This document shows positions 8,018 to 16,623 of a stretch of DNA of 46,286 bases, piece after piece. The notes under the pieces were generated by a model. That model searched no databases and was not told where the DNA came from. It was given only the letters and a program-made list of their open reading frames with translations. The stretch is from an uncultured cyanobacterium. Its GTDB lineage: Bacteria; Cyanobacteriota; Cyanobacteriia; CACIAM-69d. Positions within the stretch are counted from its first letter, which is position 1; each line of letters opens with the position of its first letter. The stretch covers positions 1 to 46,286 of the forward strand of contig CALGDE010000123.1 of NCBI GenBank assembly GCA_937883785.1. The letters are read 5' to 3'. Made by a program: the position numbers and the translations under genes.

Positions 8018-8611
8018 CTAGGCACTGTAGGTTGAGAGTTTTTGATATTGATAGGGACCCATTAGGGCTCCCCAAATCGCCTGTCCTGTGTCAGGGTTGA
8101 TGCCTTTGTCGTAGGTTTGTAGCCCTTCAGAACTAGCGTCAAAGCCCAGGGAAACTTCCCGGACAGCTCCCTCTACGGTGAATTGGCACCTACAGTGCGG
8201 ATCGGGACGGGCGGAGAATTTTTGGGCAGATTGGGTGACGGTCAGGGTGCACCCTGGCAAAGGTTCCAAGACGTCGGGGTTTAGAGCCGTTAAAAGTTCT
8301 GGCGATCGCCCTCCACCGCGTACCGCTTCGGCATCAGCAATTTGAAAGTATTCCACCTGGATTTGCCCTTCCGATTCCGATAGCAGAAACACTCGGGGAC
8401 GATAGGGTTGATCCAGCTTTAGGGCGTTAGATTGTTCCGCGTAGAAAGCAAAACCGCGATCGCCCCACAGCTTTAGGGGACGATGCCAAAGGCGCACCGG
8501 CACATACCAGACCGGTTCCTCACGGGCTTGGGCTTGATTATCGAACTCGCCAGCAAGGTAGGTGGCGAGGGTCGTTAGGGGTTGACTGTGGGATTGGGAG
8601 GATAAGGGCAT
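8018..8611 (-). CDS. cpcT: CpcT/CpeT-family phycobiliprotein bilin lyase
   Basis: The product of about 197 residues matches the CpcT/CpeT (DUF1001) family: LATYLAGEFDNQAQA, PVWYVPVRLWHRPL, FYAEQSNALKLDQPYRPRV and LEPLPGCTLTV. CpcT attaches phycocyanobilin to Cys-153 of the phycocyanin beta subunit; CpeT does the matching job for phycoerythrin. Sequence alone does not separate the paralogues. ATG 8611 is chosen because it lies two bases after the stop codon of rsmB and gives the family's normal length; a longer frame reaching 8689 would overlap rsmB. Close spacing suggests translational coupling to rsmB. Confidence 0.82.
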   Translation of the reverse strand: MPLSSQSHSQPLTTLATYLAGEFDNQAQAREEPVWYVPVRLWHRPLKLWGDRGFAFYAEQSNALKLDQPYRPRVFLLSESEGQIQVEYFQIADAEAVRGGGRSPELLTALNPDVLEPLPGCTLTVTQSAQKFSARPDPHCRCQFTVEGAVREVSLGFDASSEGLQTYDKGINPDTGQAIWGALMGPYQYQKLSTYSA

Positions 8612-8613
8612 TG

Positions 8614-10119
8614 CTAGGATGCGGCGAGGGGGGTCGATTTCACCATTTTCACCATAAAGAAGCCGTCCATGTCGTACTGGTGTGGCCACAGTTCGATGGT
8701 GCCGTCGGGTTTAGCGAATTGGGCAGGGATTGAACCGGCAGGCGGCGAGGCGATCGCCCACTGGGAATTCTCCGCCAAAAATGCGTTGATTAATTCCAAG
8801 TTTTCAGGCGGATTGATGGTGCAGGTGGCATAGACGAGAATTCCGCCGGGCTTGACCCAGGGGGCAGTGGCATCCAGAATTTGGCGCTGAAGCTGGATAA
8901 TGTCGACGATATTGTCGGGGGTTTGTCGCCAGCGGGCGTCGGCGCGGCGATGTAAAGTGCCTAGACCGGAGCAAGGGACGTCGAGCAACAGGCGATCGCA
9001 CGAGTTTGGCAAACCGTCGGGGAAAATTTCCTTCAACTCCTCGGGGTAACTGTCGGTGACCGTGACGTACTCTTGCCACTGGCAGGCGTCGATGGCAAGG
9101 CTACGGACGCTGTCTAGCTGGAAACGCTGAACGTTTTGGCGCAGCTTTTTGAGGCGGGACAGGGTGCGGTCCAGGGCAATAATGCACCCGCGATCGCCCA
9201 TTAAGTCAGCAATATGGCAGGTTTTTCCCCCCGGTGCGGCGCAGGCATCAACAACGATGTCGTCCGGCTGGGGATCCAGCAGCAGGCTAACCAACTGGGC
9301 GCTAGCATCTTGCACCGCCCACCAGCCCTCCTTAAACCCCGGCAGCTCCATCACCTTGCGTCCCGCCGCCTCGGATTTGCCCAGCTTGCGCACCCGAATC
9401 CCTTGGGGCAAGGGGGCAATCTCTTCCCCCTCAGTTCCGCTCCCTTGAAGTGCCCTGATCACGGTGGCGCGATCGCACCGACTTTGGTTTACCCGCAGAT
9501 CCAGCGCCGGAACCTGATTAAACCACTGACACAACTGCTCCGCTGCCTCTGGTCCCAGGGAGTCACACCAAGATTTCACAATCCAATTGGGATAGCTGTG
9601 GAGGGTACCCAGGCGATCGATGGGATCCTCCGGCAGGGGAAAACACCAGGGACCGCCTTGCTCCAAAGCCTCCAAGCGGCGAACATAGCTACGCAAAATG
9701 CCGTTTACCAAGCCGCTGAGTCCTTGGAGTCCCGACAACTTCGCCAGCTCAACGGTTTCGTGAACGGCGATGCCATTGGGAATTTGGGTGAGGTAACCGA
9801 TTTGATATAGCCCCAGATGCAGCACCGCCAGCAGCTCCGGCGCTTGATCCTTGGCGGGCCTTTTGGCGAGGTGGTCCACCATGGCGTCCAGCGATCGCCG
9901 CTGCCGAGTACAGCCGTACACCAGCTCCGTGACCAGCCCCCGGTCCTGCCCACTAAGGTGGCTTGCCTGACGCAAATACCGATCCAGTGCTGCGTCCGCG
10001 TAACTGCCCGCCAACACTGACCGCAAGGCTTGTAGTGCCACCTGACGAGCGGTGCCGCCCACTGGCTTTGTCTTGGTTTTGGCAAACTTTTTGGCAGATT
10101 TCGAGCGGGGTTTGGGCAC
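8614..10119 (-). CDS. rsmB: 16S rRNA (cytosine-967 C5)-methyltransferase RsmB
   Basis: This SAM-dependent enzyme (501 residues) has an N-terminal NusB-like RNA-binding domain (about 20-155) and a C-terminal Rossmann methyltransferase. Visible motifs are DACAAPGGKT (291-300, SAM binding), LLLDVPCSGLGTLHRR (release Cys-383) and LVYATCTINPPEN (nucleophile Cys-433). The 50-residue gap between the two cysteines is as in E. coli RsmB. The start is GTG 10119, giving a Lys-rich N-terminal tail. It is the first gene of a two-gene unit with the CpcT-like lyase and is divergent from the NFACT gene. Confidence 0.95.
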   Translation of the reverse strand: MPKPRSKSAKKFAKTKTKPVGGTARQVALQALRSVLAGSYADAALDRYLRQASHLSGQDRGLVTELVYGCTRQRRSLDAMVDHLAKRPAKDQAPELLAVLHLGLYQIGYLTQIPNGIAVHETVELAKLSGLQGLSGLVNGILRSYVRRLEALEQGGPWCFPLPEDPIDRLGTLHSYPNWIVKSWCDSLGPEAAEQLCQWFNQVPALDLRVNQSRCDRATVIRALQGSGTEGEEIAPLPQGIRVRKLGKSEAAGRKVMELPGFKEGWWAVQDASAQLVSLLLDPQPDDIVVDACAAPGGKTCHIADLMGDRGCIIALDRTLSRLKKLRQNVQRFQLDSVRSLAIDACQWQEYVTVTDSYPEELKEIFPDGLPNSCDRLLLDVPCSGLGTLHRRADARWRQTPDNIVDIIQLQRQILDATAPWVKPGGILVYATCTINPPENLELINAFLAENSQWAIASPPAGSIPAQFAKPDGTIELWPHQYDMDGFFMVKMVKSTPLAAS

Positions 10120-10200
10120 AGGAATACCGGTAGAAACAGCGTAGAAATTAGGGGGATTGGCGGTGAATCCAGTACCCTATATCACACGAGCGCCGGTTAG

Positions 10201-10207
10201 GAGGGGA
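10201..10207 (+). promoter_or_regulatory. Strong ribosome binding site for the NFACT gene
   Basis: TTAGGAGGGGAACCC directly precedes ATG 10212. The anti-Shine-Dalgarno match with good spacing fixes the start codon; few other genes in this window have such a site. Confidence 0.6.
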
Positions 10208-10211
10208 ACCC

Positions 10212-12005
10212 ATGCAGCCCGTAGACTTCACCACTTTAGCGGCGGTTTGTGCGGATTTGAACGATTCCTGGCAACCGGCGCGGGTGGAACAGGTATTTCA
10301 GCGAAATCCCTTCACCGTTTTCCTGTGTTTGCGTACCCTTAATAGTCGCGGCTGGCTAGCCATTTCCTGGCATCCCCAGGCAGCTCGAATTCACGTGGCA
10401 GCGCCGCCCCCCAAAGCGCCGGACACCTTCACCTTTAGCCAACAGCTTCTTCACCAGATTAAGGGCTTTGCTCTGGTGAACTACGCCTGGGTTGCACCTT
10501 GGGAGCGGGTGGTGGATTTGCAATTTGCTAAGCGCCCCGGAGACCCGGTGCAGTGGCATTTGTACGTGGAAATTATGGGTAAGTATAGCAATGCCATTTT
10601 GACCCACGCGGATCAAACCATTGTTACCGCTGCTCACCAGGTGAGCGACCAACAATCCAGCCTGCGCCCCATCCAAACGGGACAGCCCTACGTGCCGCCA
10701 CCGAAGCTTACCGATGCTGTGCCCTCTTTAGAAGAGTCCCAGCAGGATTGGCAGGGGCGAGTGGGGCTTATTCCAGATCGGCTCCAGCGGCAATTGGTCA
10801 AAACTTACCGGGGCATTAGCACCCCCCTAGCGCGTACCCTAATTCGCCGCGCTAAGTTGCCTGCCGATATCACCACGGACCAACTGGGTGATCGCCAATG
10901 GCAGGACTTATTTACCCAGTGGCAAGCCTGGCTCAAAGCCCTAGAGTCCAAAGAATTTACGCCCGCTTTCGACGATGCAAATCCCAAAAAGCCTGGCTAC
11001 ACGGTGCTGGGGGAAAGGGCGGCGGTGGAGTCAATTCAGGTTTTGCTGGATCGGTATTACGGGAGTCGCCTCAATGAGGATGCCTTCAAACGGCTGCACC
11101 ATCAGCTACGGCAAAAAATTGCGGGGTATTTGAAAAAGTTGACCAAGAAACGAGATGGGTTTGGCGATCGCCTAGACCTGTCTGAAGATGCGGAAGCCTA
11201 TCGCCAAAAAGCCGATTTGCTGATGGCCTATCTCCACCAGTGGCGCATCGGGATGGAGAAAATTACCCTGAACGATTTTGAAACGGGAGAGCCCGTTACG
11301 ATTCCCCTGGATCCCACGATCAATGCCCAGGGGAACGCCCAGAAGCTTTATAAAAAGCATCAGAAATTGCGGCGATCGCGCCAGGCGATCGAGCCCCTAC
11401 TAAACGCAGTTAATGCCGAGATTCAATATCTGGAGCAGGTGGATGAGGCGCTGGACGAGTGCAATATTTATCGAACGGTGGAAGATTTAAGCGCTTTGGA
11501 AGAAATCCGCGACGAGCTCATTGAGCAAAACTATATGGCGGATCCCGGCTACCAGCGACCTAAACGAACTGACGACGACATTAGCTACAGCCGCTATCAC
11601 ACCGCTAGCGGTTACGAAATCTGGGTAGGGCGCAACAATACCCAAAATGATCGCCTCACCTTCCGCCTGGCTGGGGATTATGACCTGTGGTTCCATGCCC
11701 AGGAAATTGCTGGAAGCCATGTGCTGCTGCGCCTACCGCCGGGGGAAACCGCCGACGAAACGGACCTACAAACCGCCGCCAATATTGCCGCCCTTCACAG
11801 CCGCGGTCGCCAGGCGGACGCCGTCCCCGTGGTTTATACCAAACCCAAATCCGTGTACAAACCCAAAGGCGCAAAGCCCGGCATGGCCATTTACAAAAAC
11901 GAAACCATTCTCTGGGGGCATCCCAACAAAGTTACGCCGAAGGTTCAGATCTTGGCGTCTGAGGACAAGTCGGCCGGTAGACAGGAAAAATTGACAAAAA
12001 AATAA
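10212..12005 (+). CDS. rqcH: NFACT-family ribosome rescue factor (RqcH/Rqc2 homologue, FbpA-like)
   Basis: RqcH binds stalled 50S subunits and recruits tRNA-Ala to add C-terminal alanine tails that mark nascent chains for proteolysis. The 597-residue protein has an NFACT-N domain (1 to about 270), a long charged helical region (about 280-450, coiled-coil like) and NFACT-R (about 470-590) with the signatures IWVGRNNTQNDRLT and DLWFHAQEIAGSHVLLR. The Asp-Arg pair needed in B. subtilis RqcH appears here as Glu98-Arg99 (PWERVVDL). Older annotations call such proteins fibronectin-binding. It is monocistronic and ends at a strong terminator. Confidence 0.88.
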   Translation: MQPVDFTTLAAVCADLNDSWQPARVEQVFQRNPFTVFLCLRTLNSRGWLAISWHPQAARIHVAAPPPKAPDTFTFSQQLLHQIKGFALVNYAWVAPWERVVDLQFAKRPGDPVQWHLYVEIMGKYSNAILTHADQTIVTAAHQVSDQQSSLRPIQTGQPYVPPPKLTDAVPSLEESQQDWQGRVGLIPDRLQRQLVKTYRGISTPLARTLIRRAKLPADITTDQLGDRQWQDLFTQWQAWLKALESKEFTPAFDDANPKKPGYTVLGERAAVESIQVLLDRYYGSRLNEDAFKRLHHQLRQKIAGYLKKLTKKRDGFGDRLDLSEDAEAYRQKADLLMAYLHQWRIGMEKITLNDFETGEPVTIPLDPTINAQGNAQKLYKKHQKLRRSRQAIEPLLNAVNAEIQYLEQVDEALDECNIYRTVEDLSALEEIRDELIEQNYMADPGYQRPKRTDDDISYSRYHTASGYEIWVGRNNTQNDRLTFRLAGDYDLWFHAQEIAGSHVLLRLPPGETADETDLQTAANIAALHSRGRQADAVPVVYTKPKSVYKPKGAKPGMAIYKNETILWGHPNKVTPKVQILASEDKSAGRQEKLTKK

Positions 12006-12043
12006 AGCCTTTCAGTTCTTGCGAACTTGGAGGCTTTATTTTC
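12001..12043 (+). terminator. Rho-independent terminator after the NFACT gene
   Basis: AATAAAGCCT (12001-12010) pairs perfectly with AGGCTTTATT (12031-12040), with an inner stem AGTTC/GAACT, then TT. The hairpin overlaps the stop codon region. Symmetric A and T flanks would let it work on both strands. Confidence 0.85.
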
Positions 12044-12274
12044 AGGGTGCATCTACCATTACGTTCTTCTCAGTTGATGACTCCCGTCAGGACAGTTTTT
12101 AAAAGAAGCTACCGTCCTTGCGACTAAGGCGTGTCATCAAATGGGCACCGGAAACTTTACGTAGTGGGGAGTACACGCCCTTTCAAACAAAAAATGCAAG
12201 GGGACTGAAACCCCTACAGCTAAAGGCTCTGAAACTTAAACGATATGGCAGCCCCTAGCTCCTATGGAACATTT

Positions 12275-12709
12275 TTAGTCGCTGCTTTTGTTGCCGATAA
12301 CCTGGTCTTTCAGGTCGCCCACTTTAGAAGATAGCTCTTGGCGGCTGGATACCCGTAGCAAGTAGCGATACACAAACCAACCCGAGTAGGTCAGACCCAC
12401 CAGCTCAAAAACCGGCGACAGTAGCGGCACTTCGTTGATGGCTCCCAATAGGGCAATCACCAACTTTACGGAAATAAAAGCGGCGATAATTAAACCGGCG
12501 GTGACGATGGGCTGACGATACTCGCCGTAGAACTTGCCCACGTAGTCGGGGAGGTCAGACAGAATTTTGTAAAACTGCTCCAAAATTTGCTGCCATTCTG
12601 GGGAGTCTTCACCGTTCGCAGAGGACAAAGAGGGCGTGCTGGTGGTCACTTCAGCTTTCGCATTGGTGCCCGCGTCTGCGTATTCTGATTTTTGTAGTTC
12701 AGGTTCCAT
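12275..12709 (-). CDS. curT: CAAD/CURT1-domain thylakoid membrane curvature protein CurT
   Basis: The 144-residue protein has a polar, acidic N-terminus (1-60), two adjacent membrane helices (about 67-90 and 97-118: IVTAGLIIAAFISVKLVIAL, then LVGLTYSGWFVYRYLL) and a charged amphipathic tail. This is the CAAD domain plan shared with plant CURT1. CurT bends thylakoid membranes and in Synechocystis is needed for their contact zones with the plasma membrane and for photosystem II assembly. CAAD is also found fused to some cyanobacterial aminoacyl-tRNA synthetases, but here it stands alone. ATG 12709 follows AGAAAG. No operon partner. Confidence 0.85.
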   Translation of the reverse strand: MEPELQKSEYADAGTNAKAEVTTSTPSLSSANGEDSPEWQQILEQFYKILSDLPDYVGKFYGEYRQPIVTAGLIIAAFISVKLVIALLGAINEVPLLSPVFELVGLTYSGWFVYRYLLRVSSRQELSSKVGDLKDQVIGNKSSD

Positions 12710-13044
12710 ACTTTCTAAAGCTCTCTATGTTTAAGGCGAATTTGGTAAGGCAAATCTAGGGCGAGTCCCAAAGCGAAGCTTTTGTTGCTTCCTCAGATTT
12801 TTTTGCTTTTAAGAGTTAATTTGCTAGGAAAATAGCCTACTACCACCGCATTCGCAATGAAATCGCGAACCTTTGCAACAAAATCTCTTAATTTACGCTT
12901 TCAAAATTGCTGGCTGCTATTGGCATTTAGCCCGTGCTTAACAGTGCTTGAAAGCCCATACAAACTAGCATACTGACCGAACTGGAACCGAACCTCGCTG
13001 TTAGGATAAATCACGGTGAAAAGCGGCGAGATGGCGGTATTGGC
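12710..13044. other. Divergent intergenic region curT / thiE
   Basis: This 335-base AT-rich spacer must hold both promoters. No TPP riboswitch-like sequence was recognised ahead of thiE, and no small gene was seen. Confidence 0.45.
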
Positions 13045-14085
13045 ATGCAAAAAGTAGTGTTGCGAATTTTGGATGCGAATTTGGACCGGGCGCGGGAGGG
13101 AGTGCGCACGGTGGAGGAGTGGTGTCGGTTTGGGCTGAATGATGGAGAGCTGACGGCGCTGTGTAAGGAGATTCGTCAGGAGTTGGGGCTGTGGCATTCG
13201 GCGGAGATGCGGGCGGCGCGGGATACGGAGGGGGATGCGGGGACGGCGCTGACCCATAGCCAGGAGGCGCGGCGATCGCACGTGGGATCCGTGGTGCAAG
13301 CCAACCTATGTCGGGTACAGGAAGCGTTGCGAGTTTTGGAGGAGTACGGCAAACTCGCCAGCCCGGAGATGGGCACGGCGTTTAAACAGTTGCGTTATCA
13401 GGCTTACGTATTGGACAGCCGTCTTCAGGGAGCGCTATCGGAGGCTGTCCACGCGGATCGTATGGGGCGGCTGCGGCGATCGCCCGTGTACCTGGTGACG
13501 TCTCCCGATGATCGACTGGTGGAAATTGTAGAGCAGGCGTTGCAAGGCGGGCTGAGCCTGGTGCAGTATCGCGATAAAAATTCTGACGACGGGCTACGGC
13601 TACAGCGAGCGAGGGCGCTGAAGGCGGTGTGTGAATCCTACGGGGCGCTGTTTTTGGTGAATGATCGGGTGGATTTGGCGATCGCGGTGGATGCGGACGG
13701 GGTGCACGTGGGGCAGCAGGATTTACCGGTGCCGATGGTGCGGGAGTTGCTGGGACCGGAGAAGATTGTGGGCTGTTCGACGACAAATCCCGAGGAGATG
13801 GAGCGGGCGATCGCCTGGGGAGCAGATTACATCGGCGTCGGTCCGGTTCACGCCACGCCCACAAAGCCGGGGAAGGCGGCTTCTGGACTGGATTATGTGC
13901 GCTATGCCTTGGACAATGCGCCGATGCCTTGGTTTGCCATCGGTGGATTGGACTTACGTACGGCGGGGGCAACCTACGAAGCGGGAGCCCAGGGGATTGC
14001 GGTGGTGCGGGCGATTATGGCGGCGGATAGTCCCAAGGCGGCAACGGAACAGCTTTTGGCGATCGCCCAAGAATCTCGACGGTAG
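13045..14085 (+). CDS. thiE: Thiamine-phosphate synthase with N-terminal ThiD2-like domain
   Basis: ThiE joins HMP-pyrophosphate and thiazole phosphate to give thiamine monophosphate. The 346-residue protein is longer than plain ThiE (about 210). Residues 1-125 form a ThiD2-family helical domain (ILDANLDRAREGVRTVEEWCRF, then SHVGSVVQANLCRVQEALRVLEEY). Residues from about 140 form the TIM-barrel ThiE with LVQYRDKN, LFLVNDRVDLAIAVDADGVHVGQQDLP, GVGPVHATPTKPG and WFAIGGLD. The fusion is standard in cyanobacteria. The N-terminal domain resembles a family with HMP-phosphate kinase activity; whether it is active here cannot be read. It ends two bases from the convergent rsmI. Confidence 0.93.
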   Translation: MQKVVLRILDANLDRAREGVRTVEEWCRFGLNDGELTALCKEIRQELGLWHSAEMRAARDTEGDAGTALTHSQEARRSHVGSVVQANLCRVQEALRVLEEYGKLASPEMGTAFKQLRYQAYVLDSRLQGALSEAVHADRMGRLRRSPVYLVTSPDDRLVEIVEQALQGGLSLVQYRDKNSDDGLRLQRARALKAVCESYGALFLVNDRVDLAIAVDADGVHVGQQDLPVPMVRELLGPEKIVGCSTTNPEEMERAIAWGADYIGVGPVHATPTKPGKAASGLDYVRYALDNAPMPWFAIGGLDLRTAGATYEAGAQGIAVVRAIMAADSPKAATEQLLAIAQESRR

Positions 14086-14087
14086 AC

Positions 14088-14957
14088 TTACCCAAGCTGA
14101 AGCGAAAGCTCGTAAACCTGTCGCTTTGAAAGCCGGTGGGTTTGGGCAAGTTGGCGGCTGGCTCTGGACTTTGAAACGCCTTGGTCAATTAATGCCTGTA
14201 GTTCTCTGAGCAGTTGTGCGTCTGATAGCTCTGGCTTTTCTGCGGCGATCGCCCCCTCCAACACCAGCACAAATTCCCCTTTCAACGTCAAACCATACTC
14301 GTCCGGCTGGGACCATTGGGTGACCGCATCTGCTAGGGAACCGCGCCAGATTGCCTCGTAGCGCTTAGTTAATTCACGGGCGATCGCCACCGACCGCATT
14401 TCCCCCACCGTCCCCGCCAAATCTGTCAACGTCGTCACTAACCGATGGGGCGCTTCATATAGCACCACCGTCCGAGAATCCTGAGCAAGCTGCTCCAGGG
14501 ATGCACGCCGCTCCTTGCCTTTCACCGGCAAAAAGCCTTCGAAACTAAACCGCGCCAGGGATAAGCCGGACGCCACTAATGCCGCGATCGCCGCACAGGC
14601 TCCCGGTACCGGCACCACAGAAATTCCTGCCTCGATACACGCCGAAATTAGCGGCACGCCAGGATCGGAAATGCCGGGAGTGCCTGCGTCAGACACCAGC
14701 GCAATAGTCTGTCCCTGTTGCAGCTTTTCCAGCAGCTCGGGAATTCGCCGCGCTTCGTTGTGTTGATGGCAGCTAATTTGGGGCGTTTGGATTTCAAAAT
14801 GCTTAAGAAGCTGACCGGTGTGACGGGTGTCCTCTGCGGCGATCGCATCCGCCTCCTTCAGCACCCGCACCGCCCGAAAGGTCATATCCTCCCGGTTGCC
14901 AATGGGCGTCGCCACCACGTAAAGAGTTCCAACCTTTGCCTCACCCTCTTGATTCAT
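14088..14957 (-). CDS. rsmI: 16S rRNA (cytidine-1402 2'-O)-methyltransferase RsmI
   Basis: RsmI methylates the 2'-O of C1402 in the decoding centre. The product (289 residues) has the tetrapyrrole-methylase fold and the family signatures GTLYVVATPIGNREDMTFRA, AEDTRHTGQLLKHF, ALVSDAGTPGISDPG, VPGACAAIAAL and FEGFLPVKGKER. A short helical tail follows (residues about 235-289). ATG 14957 with GGTAGGTGA just upstream is preferred; an in-frame GTG at 14975 would add six residues. It meets thiE tail to tail with a two-base gap, leaving no room for a terminator between them. Confidence 0.94.
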   Translation of the reverse strand: MNQEGEAKVGTLYVVATPIGNREDMTFRAVRVLKEADAIAAEDTRHTGQLLKHFEIQTPQISCHQHNEARRIPELLEKLQQGQTIALVSDAGTPGISDPGVPLISACIEAGISVVPVPGACAAIAALVASGLSLARFSFEGFLPVKGKERRASLEQLAQDSRTVVLYEAPHRLVTTLTDLAGTVGEMRSVAIARELTKRYEAIWRGSLADAVTQWSQPDEYGLTLKGEFVLVLEGAIAAEKPELSDAQLLRELQALIDQGVSKSRASRQLAQTHRLSKRQVYELSLQLG

Positions 14958-15040
14958 TGCTTCACCTACCCCCACGGAACCTTAGACGGTCGGAAAACCG
15001 CCATCGCACTGCGTAACGGTGCCTCGCGGCTACTTATAGA

Positions 15041-16432
15041 ATGAACACTAACAAAATTGCAAATCATAGCCTTAATTTCGCCATTCGTTCTGCCGTTAAC
15101 CTTTGGGCGATCGCCCCTCTAGCCATGACCTGGTTGACCTCAATTGCTAAAGCAGTCGCTCGATTCTTCTCATCACTGCCGAGCAAGCTGTTTGCAAGCC
15201 CCAATCGTTTCCAACGCCCCCGCAAACGCAAATCCTTTCGGACAAGCCTAAGCCACGGTTTGGCGCTGGTATTGGGGGTCATTTTGGGATTAGACGGACT
15301 GCCGATGCTGCCTTTGCAAGCAAGTCCGGTGGATGCAATGGAGCCTGTGGAGGTTGCCCAGGCGGTGCCGGCTCAGCGGGCTAGCGTTGCGGCGTTGTCT
15401 TCCAATAGCTTTGTGACGTCGGCGGTTAACCAGGTGGGACCGGCGGTGGTGCGCATCGACACGGAGCGTACCGTTACTCAGCGCATCAACCCGGCTTTTG
15501 ATGACCCGTTTTTTGAGCGTTTCTTTGGCGATGAGTTTTTCCGGTCTGCTCCGCGAGAACGACAGCGGCGACTAACGGGGCAAGGCTCCGGCTTTATCAT
15601 CGACTCTGACGGATCGTTGCTGACCAACGCCCACGTGGTGGATAAAGCGGATCGCGTGGTGGTGACCTTGAAAGACGGGCGCGAGTTTGAAGGCACCGTC
15701 AAAGGGGCGGATCCGGTGACCGACTTGGCGCTGGTAAAAATTGACGCGAAGGGCGATCGCCTTCCGGTGGCGTCCCTCGGCGATTCTGACAATGTTCAAG
15801 TGGGAGACTGGGCGATCGCAGTGGGTAATCCCCTGGGTTTAGACAACACCGTCACCTTAGGAATTATCAGCACCCTGAAGCGGTCCAGCGCCCAGGTGGG
15901 GATTCCCGACAAGCGTCTGGACTTTATCCAAACCGATGCTGCGATCAACCCCGGCAACTCCGGCGGTCCTTTGGTGGATGCCAACGGTCGCGTGATTGGC
16001 ATCAATACCGCTATTCGTGCTGATGCCATGGGTATTGGCTTTGCGATTCCCATCAATAAGGCTAAGTCCATCCAAGCTCAGCTAGCCAAGGGGCAGCGGG
16101 TCCCCCATCCGTTCGTTGGCATCGAAATGCGCACCTTAACCCCTGAGCTGGCGCGCAAAAATAATGAAGATCCTAATGCCCTACTGGAACTGCCAGTCAC
16201 CACCGGTGTGTTGGTCGTCAATGTCCTGCCCGATATGCCTGCCGCTGAAGCAGGACTGCGTCGCGGCGATGTGATTGTGTCGGCCGGTGGCAAACGAATT
16301 GAAAGTGCTGAGGCATTCCAGCGGGCAGTTGAGAATACTGCCATTGGCAAAACTCTCAAGCTGCAAGTTAAGCGCGGAAATCGCGACTTAACCATCAACG
16401 TGCGCACCGCTGAGCTACAGGACCTGTCCTAA
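15041..16432 (+). CDS. HtrA/Deg-family serine protease with one PDZ domain
   Basis: Deg proteases degrade or refold damaged proteins in the periplasm or thylakoid lumen under heat, light or oxidative stress. The 463-residue protein has a long basic N-terminus, a membrane/signal segment (about 74-94), a trypsin-like domain with the triad His198 (LTNAHVV), Asp228 (TDLALVKI) and Ser307 (NPGNSGGPL), and one C-terminal PDZ (about 355-460). Cyanobacteria have three such proteins (HtrA, HhoA, HhoB); I cannot say which this is. The 70 residues before the hydrophobic segment are unusually long for a signal peptide, so a later start, such as Met29, is possible. Single gene. Confidence 0.92.
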   Translation: MNTNKIANHSLNFAIRSAVNLWAIAPLAMTWLTSIAKAVARFFSSLPSKLFASPNRFQRPRKRKSFRTSLSHGLALVLGVILGLDGLPMLPLQASPVDAMEPVEVAQAVPAQRASVAALSSNSFVTSAVNQVGPAVVRIDTERTVTQRINPAFDDPFFERFFGDEFFRSAPRERQRRLTGQGSGFIIDSDGSLLTNAHVVDKADRVVVTLKDGREFEGTVKGADPVTDLALVKIDAKGDRLPVASLGDSDNVQVGDWAIAVGNPLGLDNTVTLGIISTLKRSSAQVGIPDKRLDFIQTDAAINPGNSGGPLVDANGRVIGINTAIRADAMGIGFAIPINKAKSIQAQLAKGQRVPHPFVGIEMRTLTPELARKNNEDPNALLELPVTTGVLVVNVLPDMPAAEAGLRRGDVIVSAGGKRIESAEAFQRAVENTAIGKTLKLQVKRGNRDLTINVRTAELQDLS

Positions 16433-16623
16433 ACGCCAGCTCGAATAGGACGATTTTTGGGCGATCGCCGGATTACTTTCTAAACACTCCCGGGGATCGT
16501 CCATCCTTTTACGTCTGCGCCTTTACAATTGAGAACGTTTCAGAAAGCTTCTACTCATTGGTAAGTTTTCATATAAACCGACTCATAAGCTGACTCGACG
16601 AAAAACGCTGGGGTAGTGAAGTA

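Noticed and set aside
12198-12211. AAGGGGACTGAAAC, like the 3' end of some cyanobacterial CRISPR repeats
   Set aside because: Only one short match, no second copy at spacer distance and no cas gene nearby; part of it is explained by a local GGGG/CCCC hairpin.
12710-13044. Possible TPP riboswitch before the thiamine synthase gene
   Set aside because: The conserved CTGAGA-type core was not found in the leader.
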